A stretch of 64,000 nt of DNA from an uncultured Lachnospiraceae bacterium (GTDB lineage: Bacteria; Bacillota; Clostridia; Lachnospirales; Lachnospiraceae): NCBI GenBank assembly GCA_947586255.1, contig CANPXP010000007.1, forward strand, positions 1 to 64,000. Reading direction: 5' to 3'. A program made the translations under genes and the position numbers. A model generated the notes under the pieces. The model was not told where the DNA came from, ran no database searches, and was given only the letters and a program-made list of their open reading frames with translations. Shown here piece after piece: positions 29,347-39,299 of the stretch. Within the stretch, counting starts at the first letter, position 1, and each line of letters opens with the position of its first letter.

Positions 29347-30252
29347 TTGAAGGAAAGGCTTGATGTGCTCCTTGTGAAACAGGGATATGCACCTTCCAGA
29401 GAGAAGGCGAAAGCGATTCTCATGACGGGGAATGTCTACGTGGACGGGCAGCGCGAGGATAAGGCGGGGACGACGTTTGACGAGGAGAGAGTTCATATAG
29501 AAGTGAGAGGCGGCACGCTGCGATATGTGAGCCGCGGCGGCCTGAAGCTGGAGAAGGCGATGGAGGTGTTCCCGATTGCGCTTGCCCACGCGGTCTGCAT
29601 GGACATCGGCGCATCCACGGGAGGTTTCACCGACTGTATGCTGCAGAACGGCGCGGATAAGGTGTACGCCGTGGATGTGGGGCACGGCCAGCTGGCGTGG
29701 AAGCTCAGAAACGACGAGCGGGTCGTCTGTATGGAGAAGACCAATTTCCGTTATGTGAAGCCGGAGGATATCGGGGAGCGGATCGATTTCGCCTCGGTGG
29801 ACGTCTCGTTTATCTCGCTGACCAAGATATTGATTCCGGCCAGAAACCTGCTGTGCGGCGGCGGAAGCGCCGTCTGCCTGATCAAACCGCAGTTTGAAGC
29901 CGGCAGGGATAAGGTGGGAAAAAAGGGCGTTGTCAGGGAGGCAAAGGTGCATGAGGAAGTGGTGCGAAAGATCGTCGACTACGCGGATCTGATCGGCTTT
30001 GACGTGCGCGGCCTCACCTATTCTCCGGTCAAGGGGCCGGAGGGCAATATAGAGTATCTGCTGTTCTTGGAGAAGCGCAAGATCATCGCGGACGAGATTG
30101 TGAGTATGACGGAGCAGGAGGCGGAGAGAGCGCTGCGGGAGCTGATACTGGACGGGGCCGGCAGATCATGTGACGGCGATATGGAGGCTCTGGTGCGCAG
30201 CACGGTGGAGGAGGCCCACCGCGCGCTGGACGAGGGAAAGACAGAGGAATGA
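29347..30252 (+). CDS. tlyA: TlyA-family rRNA methyltransferase/hemolysin
   Basis: S4-like N-terminus RLDVLLVKQGYAPSREKAKAILMTGNVYVDGQ; YVSRGGLKLEKA; DIGASTGGFTDCML; probable TTG start. Confidence 0.94.
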   Translation: MKERLDVLLVKQGYAPSREKAKAILMTGNVYVDGQREDKAGTTFDEERVHIEVRGGTLRYVSRGGLKLEKAMEVFPIALAHAVCMDIGASTGGFTDCMLQNGADKVYAVDVGHGQLAWKLRNDERVVCMEKTNFRYVKPEDIGERIDFASVDVSFISLTKILIPARNLLCGGGSAVCLIKPQFEAGRDKVGKKGVVREAKVHEEVVRKIVDYADLIGFDVRGLTYSPVKGPEGNIEYLLFLEKRKIIADEIVSMTEQEAERALRELILDGAGRSCDGDMEALVRSTVEEAHRALDEGKTEE

Positions 30253-31097
30253 AGCAATTTTATGTGATCGCCAACAAGGCGAAGGATCCGCGGGGTGTCT
30301 ATACGAAGCGGATCACGGAATATCTGGAGGCCCACGGCGGCCGGGGAATCTGCGTGGACGGCGAGGCGCTGGAGGAAGATGCGGAGTCCGGGCGCTGTTA
30401 TTGCGGGGACGAGGCGGAATGCGCGCTGGTGCTCGGCGGGGACGGGACGCTCCTTCGGGCGGCGCGCAATATGATGAACAGGGATATTCCGCTTCTTGGC
30501 ATCAATCTCGGCACGCTGGGATATATGGCGGAGGTGGAGATCGGCGCGATCGAGGAGGCGCTGGGCAAGCTGCTGGCGAATGATTATACGCGGGAAGAGC
30601 GCATGATGCTGGCGGGCAATGTGTACAAACAGGACTATGAGGAGGAGAATTTCGCGCTGAATGATATCGTGATATCGCGCCGCGGTTCCCTGCAGATTCT
30701 GACGCTCTACATCTATGTCAACGGGCAGTTTTTAAACAGTTTCAGCGCGGACGGCATGATTGTGGCGACGCCCACGGGCTCTACCGGCTACAATATGTCG
30801 GCGGGCGGACCGGTGGTGGAGCCCTCGGCCAACCTTCTGCTGCTGACGCCGATCTGTCCGCACACGCTGAGCACGAGGAGTATTGTGCTGGCGCCGGAGG
30901 ATGAAATCAGGGTCGAGATCCCCCTGGGGCGGAACGGCAGACGGCAGTCCGTGGAGGCGAATTTTGACGGCAGCCACAAGATCGGCCTGCAGACAGGGGA
31001 CAGCATCGTGGTGCGCAAGGCGGAGAGAACGACGGGGATTCTGAAGCTGAACACAGAGAGTTTCCTGACGGTTCTCCACAAGAAAATGAGCGAGTAG
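30249..31097 (+). CDS. nadK: NAD kinase
   Basis: LGGDGTLLRAAR; PLLGINLGTLGYMAEV; ATPTGSTGYNMSAGGPVVEP. Confidence 0.96.
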   Translation: MKQFYVIANKAKDPRGVYTKRITEYLEAHGGRGICVDGEALEEDAESGRCYCGDEAECALVLGGDGTLLRAARNMMNRDIPLLGINLGTLGYMAEVEIGAIEEALGKLLANDYTREERMMLAGNVYKQDYEEENFALNDIVISRRGSLQILTLYIYVNGQFLNSFSADGMIVATPTGSTGYNMSAGGPVVEPSANLLLLTPICPHTLSTRSIVLAPEDEIRVEIPLGRNGRRQSVEANFDGSHKIGLQTGDSIVVRKAERTTGILKLNTESFLTVLHKKMSE

Positions 31098-31114
31098 CGT
31101 GGATACTTGGATAA

Positions 31115-31579
31115 ATGAACTATAACAATAAAAAGCAGAGACATGAGAAAATTGCGGAGCTGATCGGCGCATACGAGATCGAGACCCAGGAGGAGCTGGC
31201 CGAACGGCTGCGCGGAGCGGGATTTCGGGTTACCCAGGCGACGGTTTCGCGCGATATCAGAGAGCTTCAGCTGTCCAAGTTGCCGATCGGCGGAGGCAGA
31301 CAGAAATATGTAGCTTTCTCGCCGGACGACGAGCGGCTGGGAGATAAATACAGCAGAGTGCTCAAGGAGGGGTACGTGTCCATGGCGCTGGCGCAGAACC
31401 TGCTCGTTATGAAGACGGTGTCGGGTATGGCGATGGCGGTAGCGGCGGCGGTGGACGCGCTGAAGATCGAGGAGATCGTGGGCTGTATCGCCGGGGACAA
31501 TACGATCATGATGGCGACGCGGAGCGAGGAGCAGGCGGCGGCCGTCATGGACAGGCTCGCGAGAATGATAGAACACTGA
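31115..31579 (+). CDS. argR: Arginine repressor
   Basis: ETQEELAERLRGAGFRVTQATVSRDIRELQLSKLP; C-terminal VGCIAGDNTIMM. Confidence 0.96.
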   Translation: MNYNNKKQRHEKIAELIGAYEIETQEELAERLRGAGFRVTQATVSRDIRELQLSKLPIGGGRQKYVAFSPDDERLGDKYSRVLKEGYVSMALAQNLLVMKTVSGMAMAVAAAVDALKIEEIVGCIAGDNTIMMATRSEEQAAAVMDRLARMIEH

Positions 31580-31613
31580 ACGCGGTGTGTTTGACATACA
31601 GATGAGGATTGCG

Positions 31614-33296
31614 ATGTTAGAGAGTTTGCATGTAAAAAATCTGGCGCTGATCGACGAGATTGAAGTCACCTTCGGCAGAGGCTTAAATATCCTGACCGGT
31701 GAGACGGGTGCCGGCAAGTCCATTGTCATCGGCTCGATCAATCTGGCGCTGGGCGCCAAGGCCGACAGGGATATGATACGGACGGGCGCTGAGTATGCGC
31801 TTGTGGAGTTGGTCTTTACGGTGGACAGGCCGGGCCAGCGCGAGGCGATCAGGGCGCTGGAACTCCCCGTGGAGGAGAATCAGGTGATTATCCAGCGCAG
31901 ACTTACGCAGAACCGGAGCGTCTGCAGGGTGTGCGGGGAGACGGTGACGGCCAGGCAGCTCAAGCAGCTGGCGGCGATTCTGATTGACATTCACGGGCAG
32001 CACGAGCACCAGTCTCTTCTGGAGAGCGCGAAGCAGCTGGAGATACTGGACGCCTATGCGGGGGAGCGCCTGACTTCCCGCAAGGAGGCTCTGCGGGATA
32101 TCTACGCGCAGTACCGCAGGGCGGCGGAAGAACTGGCCGGGAGCGAGGCGGATGAGGAGACGAGGCGGAAGGAGACCGCGCTGGCGGAGTTTGAGTGCCG
32201 GGAGATCGGCGAGGCCGAACTGACGCCCGGGGAGGACGAGGAGGCGGAGAGCGTATACAGGCGGCTCGTCAACGGGCAGAAGATTGAGGAGGCAGTGTCC
32301 GCGGTGCATGCACTGTGCGGCTATGAGGAGGGAGGCGCCGGCGCGGGCGTCGGTCGCGCGCTCAGAGAGCTCCGCGCGGTGACGGCTTATGACGGGAACC
32401 TGGAGAATCTGGAGCGGCAGCTGTTGGATATTGACAATCTCCTGAACGACTGCAACAGGGCCGCGGCGGATTATCTTGCGGAACTCGAGTTTGACGGGGA
32501 GCTGCTTGACCGCACGGAGAGACGGCTGAACCTGATCAATCATCTGAAGACAAAGTACGGCGGCACGATCGAGGAGATTCTGGCCTATCGCGACAAGGCG
32601 GCGGAAATGTTGGAAAAGTACCGGAATTACGACGCGTACCGGGAGGAGCTGGGCAGGCGGGAGAGCGAGCTGCGGGCAAAGGCCTTGGACCTGTGCGGCG
32701 AGATCTCTGCGATACGAAAAGAATGTGCCGGCACGCTGGCCGCCAGGATGCGGGAGGCGCTCGCCGATCTGAATTTTGCGGATGTGCGGTTTGAGATACA
32801 GGTTTCCTCCTCCGAGGAGGCGCTTGGCGGGAATGGGTATGACCGCGTCGCCTTCCTGATTTCTGTCAACACGGGCGAGGGGCTGCGGGAGCTGTCCCAG
32901 GTCGCGAGCGGCGGCGAACTTTCCCGTATCATGTTGGCGTTAAAGACGGTCCTCGCGGACAAGGATGAGACGGAAACGCTGATCTTCGACGAGATCGATA
33001 CGGGAATCAGCGGCAGGACCGCGTGGAAGGTGTCTGAGAAGATGGGGATTCTCGGCAGGGAACATCAGCTGATCTGCATCACACACCTCGCCCAGATCGC
33101 GTCGATGGCGGATACCCACTTCTGTATTGAGAAGCGCGTGGAGAACGAGCGGTCCGTCACGGATATCCGGGAGCTCGACGAGGAGGGAAGCATCGAAGAG
33201 CTGGCGCGTATGCTCGGCGGGGCGAGCATCACGGAGAATGTGCGAAAGAACGCCGAAGAAATGAAAGATTTGGCAAGAAAAACAAAACAATACTAA
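31614..33296 (+). CDS. recN: DNA repair protein RecN
   Basis: MLESLHVKNLALIDEIEVTFGRGLNILTGETGAGKSI; SGGELSRIMLALK; IFDEIDTGISG. Confidence 0.97.
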   Translation: MLESLHVKNLALIDEIEVTFGRGLNILTGETGAGKSIVIGSINLALGAKADRDMIRTGAEYALVELVFTVDRPGQREAIRALELPVEENQVIIQRRLTQNRSVCRVCGETVTARQLKQLAAILIDIHGQHEHQSLLESAKQLEILDAYAGERLTSRKEALRDIYAQYRRAAEELAGSEADEETRRKETALAEFECREIGEAELTPGEDEEAESVYRRLVNGQKIEEAVSAVHALCGYEEGGAGAGVGRALRELRAVTAYDGNLENLERQLLDIDNLLNDCNRAAADYLAELEFDGELLDRTERRLNLINHLKTKYGGTIEEILAYRDKAAEMLEKYRNYDAYREELGRRESELRAKALDLCGEISAIRKECAGTLAARMREALADLNFADVRFEIQVSSSEEALGGNGYDRVAFLISVNTGEGLRELSQVASGGELSRIMLALKTVLADKDETETLIFDEIDTGISGRTAWKVSEKMGILGREHQLICITHLAQIASMADTHFCIEKRVENERSVTDIRELDEEGSIEELARMLGGASITENVRKNAEEMKDLARKTKQY

Positions 33297-33335
33297 ATGA
33301 AATTCAAAAAAATATCACATACTAGAGAGGACACG

Positions 33336-33359
33336 CATTTTGTGTGTCCTTTTCCTGTG
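33336..33359 (+). terminator. Intrinsic terminator after recN
   Basis: GGACACGC atttt GTGTGTCC TTTT. Confidence 0.6.
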
Positions 33360-33412
33360 CCGTTTTTTGACGGACAAAAGGCCATGATGCGAAGAGATGA
33401 GGAAGTGATGAA

Positions 33413-34747
33413 TTGGACAGAGCAATCTATATGACAAGGGAACAGAAGAGGACGTACCGCATATTCCTGTATGCGCTTCTGGTGACGGCGGTCGCCGCGC
33501 TTCTGGTTACGGCTTATCTGGCATACTGGAATAAAATCCCCTCGACGATCAGGATCCGCGCGGGTGTGGAGCAGGAGCTGGATTTTGGGGTGCCTGTGTC
33601 CGGGGAGATCCGCAGGGTTGAGGAGGCGGCGCAGGTTTCCGCCATGCCGCAGGACATATCCGGCGCGGCTGCAGAGAGTGCGGCTGACAGCGCGCGGAGT
33701 ATTCACGTGGACTTCGCGCACAAGGTGAGAGTCAGGGCCGGCGAAGTCGATACTTATCGGATGAATCTCAAGTTGTTCGGCATTCTTCCCTACAAAGATG
33801 TGAACGTCGAGGTGATCCAGGACAAGCTGCTGATCCCGTCGGGAATTCCGATCGGTATCTATGTGAAGACGGACGGGGTGCTGGTGGTGGGTATCGGGGA
33901 GTTCGAGAACGGCGAGGGCAGAAAGGTGTCCCCGGCGAAATATGTGCTGCAGAAGGGCGATTATATCCTGATGATCGACGGGGAGAAAATCGAGAATAAG
34001 AAACAGCTTGTCCGTCTGGTCGAGGAGTCCGACGCGGAGAGCATGGTGCTAACGATCCGGCGTAACGATGAGGTGACCGACGTCATGATTCGGCCGGAGA
34101 GCAACAGAAACAGTGAGCGGAAGCTCGGCGTCTGGATCCGCGACAACGCGCAGGGGATCGGGACGATGACTTACCTGGACACGGACGATACCTTTGGCGC
34201 TCTGGGCCACGGCATCAACGACGTGGACACCTCGGCGCTGATGGATCTGGAGGAGGGCACGCTGTATCGTACCGAGATTGTAGGCATCACGCGGGGCAGC
34301 AGCGGATCGCCGGGAGAGCTGACCGGCTATATCGAGTACGACAGCGACAACGTGATCGGGGAAATTACGGAAAATACGACGGAGGGCATCTTCGGGGTGT
34401 GCAGCGGCGAAACGGAACAGACGCCGCCCATGGAACCGATTCCCATCGCCCTGAAGCAGGAGATATCGACGGGCCCGGCACAGATCATCTGCTCCGTCAC
34501 GGGGGAGCCGGAATTCTATGATGTGGAGATCATTGAGCTGAATCCGGAGCACGGCGATATCAACCGGGGGATAGTGATTCAGGTGGTGGACGAGAAGCTG
34601 CTGACGCTCACGGGAGGTATCATTCAGGGTATGAGCGGCAGTCCGATCATCCAGAACGGCAGGCTGGCCGGCGCCGTGACGCACGTGCTCGTGCAGGATT
34701 CCACGAAGGGATACGGCATTTTTATCGAGGAGATGCTGGGACACTGA
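33413..34747 (+). CDS. spoIVB: SpoIVB serine peptidase (PDZ + S55)
   Basis: PDZ region GDYILMIDGEKIENKKQLVRLV; GALGHGINDVDTS; GIIQGMSGSPIIQNGRLAGAVTHVLVQDSTKGYGIFIEEML. Confidence 0.96.
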   Translation: MDRAIYMTREQKRTYRIFLYALLVTAVAALLVTAYLAYWNKIPSTIRIRAGVEQELDFGVPVSGEIRRVEEAAQVSAMPQDISGAAAESAADSARSIHVDFAHKVRVRAGEVDTYRMNLKLFGILPYKDVNVEVIQDKLLIPSGIPIGIYVKTDGVLVVGIGEFENGEGRKVSPAKYVLQKGDYILMIDGEKIENKKQLVRLVEESDAESMVLTIRRNDEVTDVMIRPESNRNSERKLGVWIRDNAQGIGTMTYLDTDDTFGALGHGINDVDTSALMDLEEGTLYRTEIVGITRGSSGSPGELTGYIEYDSDNVIGEITENTTEGIFGVCSGETEQTPPMEPIPIALKQEISTGPAQIICSVTGEPEFYDVEIIELNPEHGDINRGIVIQVVDEKLLTLTGGIIQGMSGSPIIQNGRLAGAVTHVLVQDSTKGYGIFIEEMLGH

Positions 34748-34874
34748 CGCCGTCAGTGCGATGCCTTACTATTCCATAGCATAAGTTCATTGATTATAAT
34801 AGTTTATGTCAAAAGCCGTCAACAGACGGAGCAAATGGCGTAATAAGGGAATTATGGATATGGAGGAGAGTGTG

Positions 34875-35390
34875 ATGGAGACATTAAACGTGACGGCGGC
34901 AAGAGATCAGGAACAGTTCTATCGAATACTGGATAATCTTATCAGCGCGAACAAGGAATTTCAGATTATGATCACGGTTCCTTCGGGGACAAGAGAGGAG
35001 ATCCGGCCGGCGGAGACGCTGATCCGGACAGATGTGCCGCACGACCTGGAAAAGGATGTGACGGACATGATTCATGAGATCGGCGTGCCGGCGCATATCA
35101 AGGGCTATCAGTATCTGCGGGAGGCGATTATGATGTCGGTCGAGGATGTGGAGATGCTCGGTTCGATCACCAAGGTGCTCTACCCGACGATTGCCAAGAA
35201 GTATCAGACGACGCCGAGCCGCGTGGAGCGCGCCATCAGACACGCGATCGAGGTGGCCTGGTCCAGGGGCAGGATGGAGACGCTGGACGCTCTGTTCGGC
35301 TACACGATCAACACCGGCAAGGGCAAGCCGACCAACTCCGAGTTTATCGCCCTGATCGCGGACAAGATCAGGCTGCAGTACCGCGGCTGA
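34875..35390 (+). CDS. spo0A: Spo0A-like protein with truncated receiver domain and intact C-terminal DNA-binding domain
   Basis: [21 protein letters not shown]...[56 protein letters not shown] is the Spo0A_C signature; lies directly after spoIVB; GGAGGAG RBS precedes ATG 34875 (METLNV); only ~43 receiver-like residues precede the linker. Confidence 0.93.
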   Translation: METLNVTAARDQEQFYRILDNLISANKEFQIMITVPSGTREEIRPAETLIRTDVPHDLEKDVTDMIHEIGVPAHIKGYQYLREAIMMSVEDVEMLGSITKVLYPTIAKKYQTTPSRVERAIRHAIEVAWSRGRMETLDALFGYTINTGKGKPTNSEFIALIADKIRLQYRG

Positions 35391-35491
35391 CGTTCGCCTT
35401 ATTTTTCAAAATAATCCTTTTATTGACAGCGGAAATGCTGTATAATAAAGCATAAGAGATTATCGAATCATCTATATGTTGGAGGGTTAGC

Positions 35492-36937
35492 ATGAAAAAT
35501 ATTTTGTTTGTGGCGTCGGAAGGGGTTCCTTTTATTAAGACGGGCGGCCTCGCGGACGTCGTGGGTTCGCTGCCGAAATGTATCGACAGGCAATATTTTG
35601 ACGTCCGGGTCATTCTCCCGAAATACACCTGCATGAAGCAGGAGATGAAGGATATGCTTACCTACAGGACGCACTTTTATATGGATTTCCACTGGAAAGA
35701 AGAGTATGTGGGTATCCTGGAAGCGGAAGTGGACGGTGTAAAATATTACTTTATCGACAACGAGTCGTTTTTCAGCGGCTTCAGGCCGTACGGCGACAAC
35801 GCGCTGTTCGAGATCGAGAAGTACGCGTTCTTCTGCAAGGCGGCGCTGTCGATTCTGCCGGTAATCGATTTCAGACCGGATCTGATTCACTGTCACGACT
35901 GGCAGACGGGCCTGATTCCGGTTTATCTGAAAGAGAGATTCCAGGGCGGCGATTTCTATCGGGGCATCAAGACCGTCATGACGATCCACAATCTGAAATT
36001 CCAGGGCAAGTGGAGCGTCAAGGAGGTCAAGGAGATCACGGGACTGCCGGATTACTATTTCACCTCGGATAAGCTGGAGGCGTACAAGGACGCCAACCTC
36101 TTAAAGGGCGGTCTGGTGTACGCGGACGCGATCACGACGGTCAGCGATACATACGCGGAGGAGATCAAGACAGCCTTCTACGGGGAGGGCCTCAACGGTC
36201 TTCTGTGCGCGCGGGCGAGAGATCTTCGAGGTATTGTCAACGGCATCGACTACGAGGAATTCAATCCGGAGACGGACCGCTATCTCGAGGCGCACTACAA
36301 TGCGGTGAACTTCCGCAAGGAGAAGGTCAAGAACAAGCGCGCGCTGCAGGCGGAGCTGGGTCTGAACCAGGATGACAAGGCGATGATGATCGGCATTGTC
36401 TCCCGTCTGACGGGACAGAAGGGCTTCGATCTGATCGCCTATGTCATGGATGAGCTCTGTCAGGACAACGTGCAGATCGTTGTTCTGGGAACCGGCGAAG
36501 AGCAGTACGAGAATATGTTCCGCCACTTTGACTGGAAATATCACGGGAAGGTGTCGGCGAACATCTATTACTCCGACGCGCTCTCCCACAAGATCTACGG
36601 CGCCAGCGACGCGTTTCTCATGCCCTCGCTGTTTGAGCCCTGCGGCTTAAGCCAGCTGATGTCCCTGCGCTATGGCACGATCCCGATCGTGCGCGAGACG
36701 GGCGGCCTGAAAGACACCGTGCAGCCCTACAACGAATATGAGGGAACGGGAACGGGCTTCAGCTTCACCAACTACAACGCGCACGAGATGCTGGGAACGA
36801 TCCGCTACGCGGAGCACATCTACTATGACAAGAAGCGCGAGTGGAACAAGATCGTTGACCGGGCGATGGCGGTCGATTTTTCCTGGCATGTGTCCGCGAA
36901 GAAATATCAGGAGATGTATGACTGGCTGATCGGTTAG
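35492..36937 (+). CDS. glgA: Glycogen synthase (ADP-glucose type)
   Basis: EGVPFIKTGGLADVVGSLPK; HCHDWQTGLIPVYLK; SLFEPCGLSQLMSLRYGTIPIVRETGGLKDTV. Confidence 0.97.
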   Translation: MKNILFVASEGVPFIKTGGLADVVGSLPKCIDRQYFDVRVILPKYTCMKQEMKDMLTYRTHFYMDFHWKEEYVGILEAEVDGVKYYFIDNESFFSGFRPYGDNALFEIEKYAFFCKAALSILPVIDFRPDLIHCHDWQTGLIPVYLKERFQGGDFYRGIKTVMTIHNLKFQGKWSVKEVKEITGLPDYYFTSDKLEAYKDANLLKGGLVYADAITTVSDTYAEEIKTAFYGEGLNGLLCARARDLRGIVNGIDYEEFNPETDRYLEAHYNAVNFRKEKVKNKRALQAELGLNQDDKAMMIGIVSRLTGQKGFDLIAYVMDELCQDNVQIVVLGTGEEQYENMFRHFDWKYHGKVSANIYYSDALSHKIYGASDAFLMPSLFEPCGLSQLMSLRYGTIPIVRETGGLKDTVQPYNEYEGTGTGFSFTNYNAHEMLGTIRYAEHIYYDKKREWNKIVDRAMAVDFSWHVSAKKYQEMYDWLIG

Positions 36938-36965
36938 CCGGAATGACTGAAATGAAACGAAGTGT

Positions 36966-38702
36966 ATGAACGAACAAAGGAAAAAGAATAACTTTGTGCT
37001 CCAGGCGGGGATTCTTGCGGCATCGGGCATGATCGTCAAGGTGATCAGCCTGATTTACCGCAGCCCGCTTCGGAGTATTATCGGTCTGGAGGGCAACGGA
37101 TATTATTCCGTTGCCATGAATCTCTATACGATCATTCTGTTGATCTCATCTTACAGTATCCCTTCGGCGATCTCCAAGGTGATCGCGCAAAAGCTGGCAT
37201 TTAAAGAGTACCGCAACGCACAGCGCGTTTTTCAGTGCGCGCTGCTCTATGTGCTCGTGGTGGGTGGGATCGCGTCTGTGTTTACTTTTGTGGCGGCGCC
37301 GTACCTGGTGATTGACAACTCGGTCGTGGCGCTGCGTGTTTTGGCGCCCACCATTTTTTTCTCCGGATTTCTGGGAGTGCTCCGGGGATATTTTCAGGCG
37401 CACGGCTCCATGCTGCACACGTCGCTGTCCCAGATCTTAGAGCAGATCTTCAACGCCGCGGTCAGCATCGGGGCGGCGTATCTGCTGATGGATATGGTGT
37501 CCGGCAGCAGCGAGACGACGCAGGCGATTTACGGCTCGGCGGGAAGCGCCATCGGCACGGGAGCCGGGGTCGTGTCCGCCCTGCTCTTTATGTTCGGCAT
37601 GTATATGCTCAACCGCAGGATGCTGCTGAGGCGCTCCGCCCATGACAAGACGGGCAAGCTGGACAGCTACGGCGAGATTTTTAAGATTATCCTGACGGTG
37701 GTTACGCCTTTTATCCTGAGCACCTTTATCTACAACTGTTCCACTGTGGTGAACATGAAGATCTATGAGTATGTGCTGATTCACTACAGGGAGGGAAACG
37801 AAATCGCGGTGGCGATCGATTACGGCATTTTTGCGACCCAGGCGGTGGCCATGGTCAATATCCCGATCGCGCTGGCTTCCGCCATGTCGTCCGCGACGAT
37901 ACCCGGCGTGGCGGCGTCCTACGCGAGAGGGGAACTGGAGGAGACGAGAGGGCTTGTGGCGAAGGCGGTCCGCATGACGATGCTGGTGTCCATCCCGGCG
38001 GCGGTGGGAATGCTCCTTCTGGCGAAGCCCATCATGTATTTTATTTTTCCGCAGAAGGACTCGCTGGAACAGGCGTCGGGGCTTCTGGCGGCGCTGTCGG
38101 TGACGGTGGTGCTCTACGGCTTGTCCACGCTGACGAACGCCGTGCTGCAGGGGATCGGACGGGTCAACACGCCGGTGATCCACTCGGCGGTGGCGCTGGT
38201 CGTTCAGATGGCGGGGCTGGTCGCGCTGCTCCTCTACACGGATCTCAATCTGTATGCGCTGGTATGCGCCAACGTCATCTACTCCTTTGTCATGTGCCTG
38301 TTAAACTGGTTTTCCGTCAGGAGACATCTGGGATACAGACAGGAGATCGTGAGAACCTTCTTAAAGCCCTTCGCCGCGTCGCTTGTGATGGGAGCCGTGG
38401 CGTTCGGCATGTATGAGAGCGTGTACATGCTGCTGCCGGTGAGCCGGATCGCGCTGCTTGCGGCGATCGGCGTCGGCGTTGTCATCTATTTCCTGGTGAT
38501 TCTTCTGATCGGCGGCGTCAACGAGCAGGAACTTCTGGCCTTTCCGAAGGGTGCGTTCCTGGTGCGGTGCGCGAAAAAACTGCACCTTCTGCATGACGAC
38601 GGACACGGACCCCGGGAGAGCGCGGCACGCCGGAAGGAGAAGCCGGAAAAGAGGAAGCGCCGAAAGAAGAAAAAAGAGAAAAAACACAAGGATCCTGTAT
38701 AA
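36966..38702 (+). CDS. Polysaccharide biosynthesis / SpoVB- or MurJ-like flippase
   Basis: MATE/MOP-fold: AGILAASGMIVKVISLIYRSPLRSIIGLEGNGYYSVAMNLYTIILLISSYSIPSAISKVI; about 14 TM; K/R-rich tail. Confidence 0.9.
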   Translation: MNEQRKKNNFVLQAGILAASGMIVKVISLIYRSPLRSIIGLEGNGYYSVAMNLYTIILLISSYSIPSAISKVIAQKLAFKEYRNAQRVFQCALLYVLVVGGIASVFTFVAAPYLVIDNSVVALRVLAPTIFFSGFLGVLRGYFQAHGSMLHTSLSQILEQIFNAAVSIGAAYLLMDMVSGSSETTQAIYGSAGSAIGTGAGVVSALLFMFGMYMLNRRMLLRRSAHDKTGKLDSYGEIFKIILTVVTPFILSTFIYNCSTVVNMKIYEYVLIHYREGNEIAVAIDYGIFATQAVAMVNIPIALASAMSSATIPGVAASYARGELEETRGLVAKAVRMTMLVSIPAAVGMLLLAKPIMYFIFPQKDSLEQASGLLAALSVTVVLYGLSTLTNAVLQGIGRVNTPVIHSAVALVVQMAGLVALLLYTDLNLYALVCANVIYSFVMCLLNWFSVRRHLGYRQEIVRTFLKPFAASLVMGAVAFGMYESVYMLLPVSRIALLAAIGVGVVIYFLVILLIGGVNEQELLAFPKGAFLVRCAKKLHLLHDDGHGPRESAARRKEKPEKRKRRKKKKEKKHKDPV

Positions 38703-38747
38703 ATAATTGTCCGAAGACAAATACTGTCTGGGACAATTATTTTTTTT
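38702..38747 (+). terminator. Intrinsic terminator starting at the flippase stop codon
   Basis: AATAATTGTCC...GGACAATTATT followed by T run (inner AGAC/GTCT pairing). Confidence 0.85.
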
Positions 38748-38760
38748 AGGAGGTAGGCAA

Positions 38761-38946
38761 ATGGCAAATTTATCGGAGCTGGATCTGCAGAATCTCCGCC
38801 ACCTGATGGGCGGCTACGACGTGACGCACTGCAAGCTGAAAGAGTACGCGGCGTGCGCTGACGACACGAAGGTAAAGCAGTTTTTTGAAAAAGGCGCGCA
38901 GTCCGCGCTGCAGAACAAGCAGCAGCTGATGGAGTATCTGCGATAG
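38761..38946 (+). CDS. Small CotF-like / spore coat-associated protein
   Basis: AGGAGG RBS 38748-38753; MANLSELDLQNLRHLMGGYDVTHCKLKEYAACADDTKVKQFFEKGAQSALQNKQQLMEYL. Confidence 0.65.
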   Translation: MANLSELDLQNLRHLMGGYDVTHCKLKEYAACADDTKVKQFFEKGAQSALQNKQQLMEYLR

Positions 38947-38981
38947 CGCATATCGCGAATCGGGAAGAAATGGAGGTTATG

Positions 38982-39242
38982 ATGCAGATGGAAGAGAAGA
39001 CAATGGTGGTGGATACGCTGGCGGGAATCAACGGGGAGCTGGTGCGCTTCGGGGAGATGATCGCGCAGACCGAGAACAAGGAGTTAAAGCAGACGCTGAA
39101 GCAGTTCCGCAACGCCTGTGAACAGTCCCAGGAGGAACTGTACCAGATCGCGCGGGAGAAGTCCTATTATGTGCCGGCCGCGAAGGCGACACAGGCGGAG
39201 ATCGATCATGTGAAGTCCCTGTTCTCCTCAAACACGCTGTAA
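38982..39242 (+). CDS. CotF-like spore coat protein
   Basis: Helical small protein; LKQFRNACEQSQEELYQIAREKSYYVPAAKATQAEIDHVKSLF; paired with the preceding gene. Confidence 0.7.
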   Translation: MQMEEKTMVVDTLAGINGELVRFGEMIAQTENKELKQTLKQFRNACEQSQEELYQIAREKSYYVPAAKATQAEIDHVKSLFSSNTL

Positions 39243-39259
39243 GGCGAAAACGTGTGACC

Positions 39260-39299
39260 GAAAAGACTGCATCCGGAAACGGCCGCAGTCTTTTTTTTG
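39260..39299 (+). terminator. Intrinsic terminator after CotF-like pair
   Basis: AAAGACTGC atccggaaacggcc GCAGTCTTT TTTT. Confidence 0.85.

Noticed and set aside
34806-34874. Upstream ATG (34806) as the spo0A start
   Set aside because: Would add [23 protein letters not shown] with no homology to the receiver; the GGAGGAG-spaced ATG 34875 starts exactly where the receiver alignment begins. The missing receiver segment is not encoded upstream in any frame I could read.
38707-38760. TTG-initiated extension of the small CotF-like ORF
   Set aside because: Would translate the terminator stem and T-run; the AGGAGG-ATG at 38748-38763 is a far better start.
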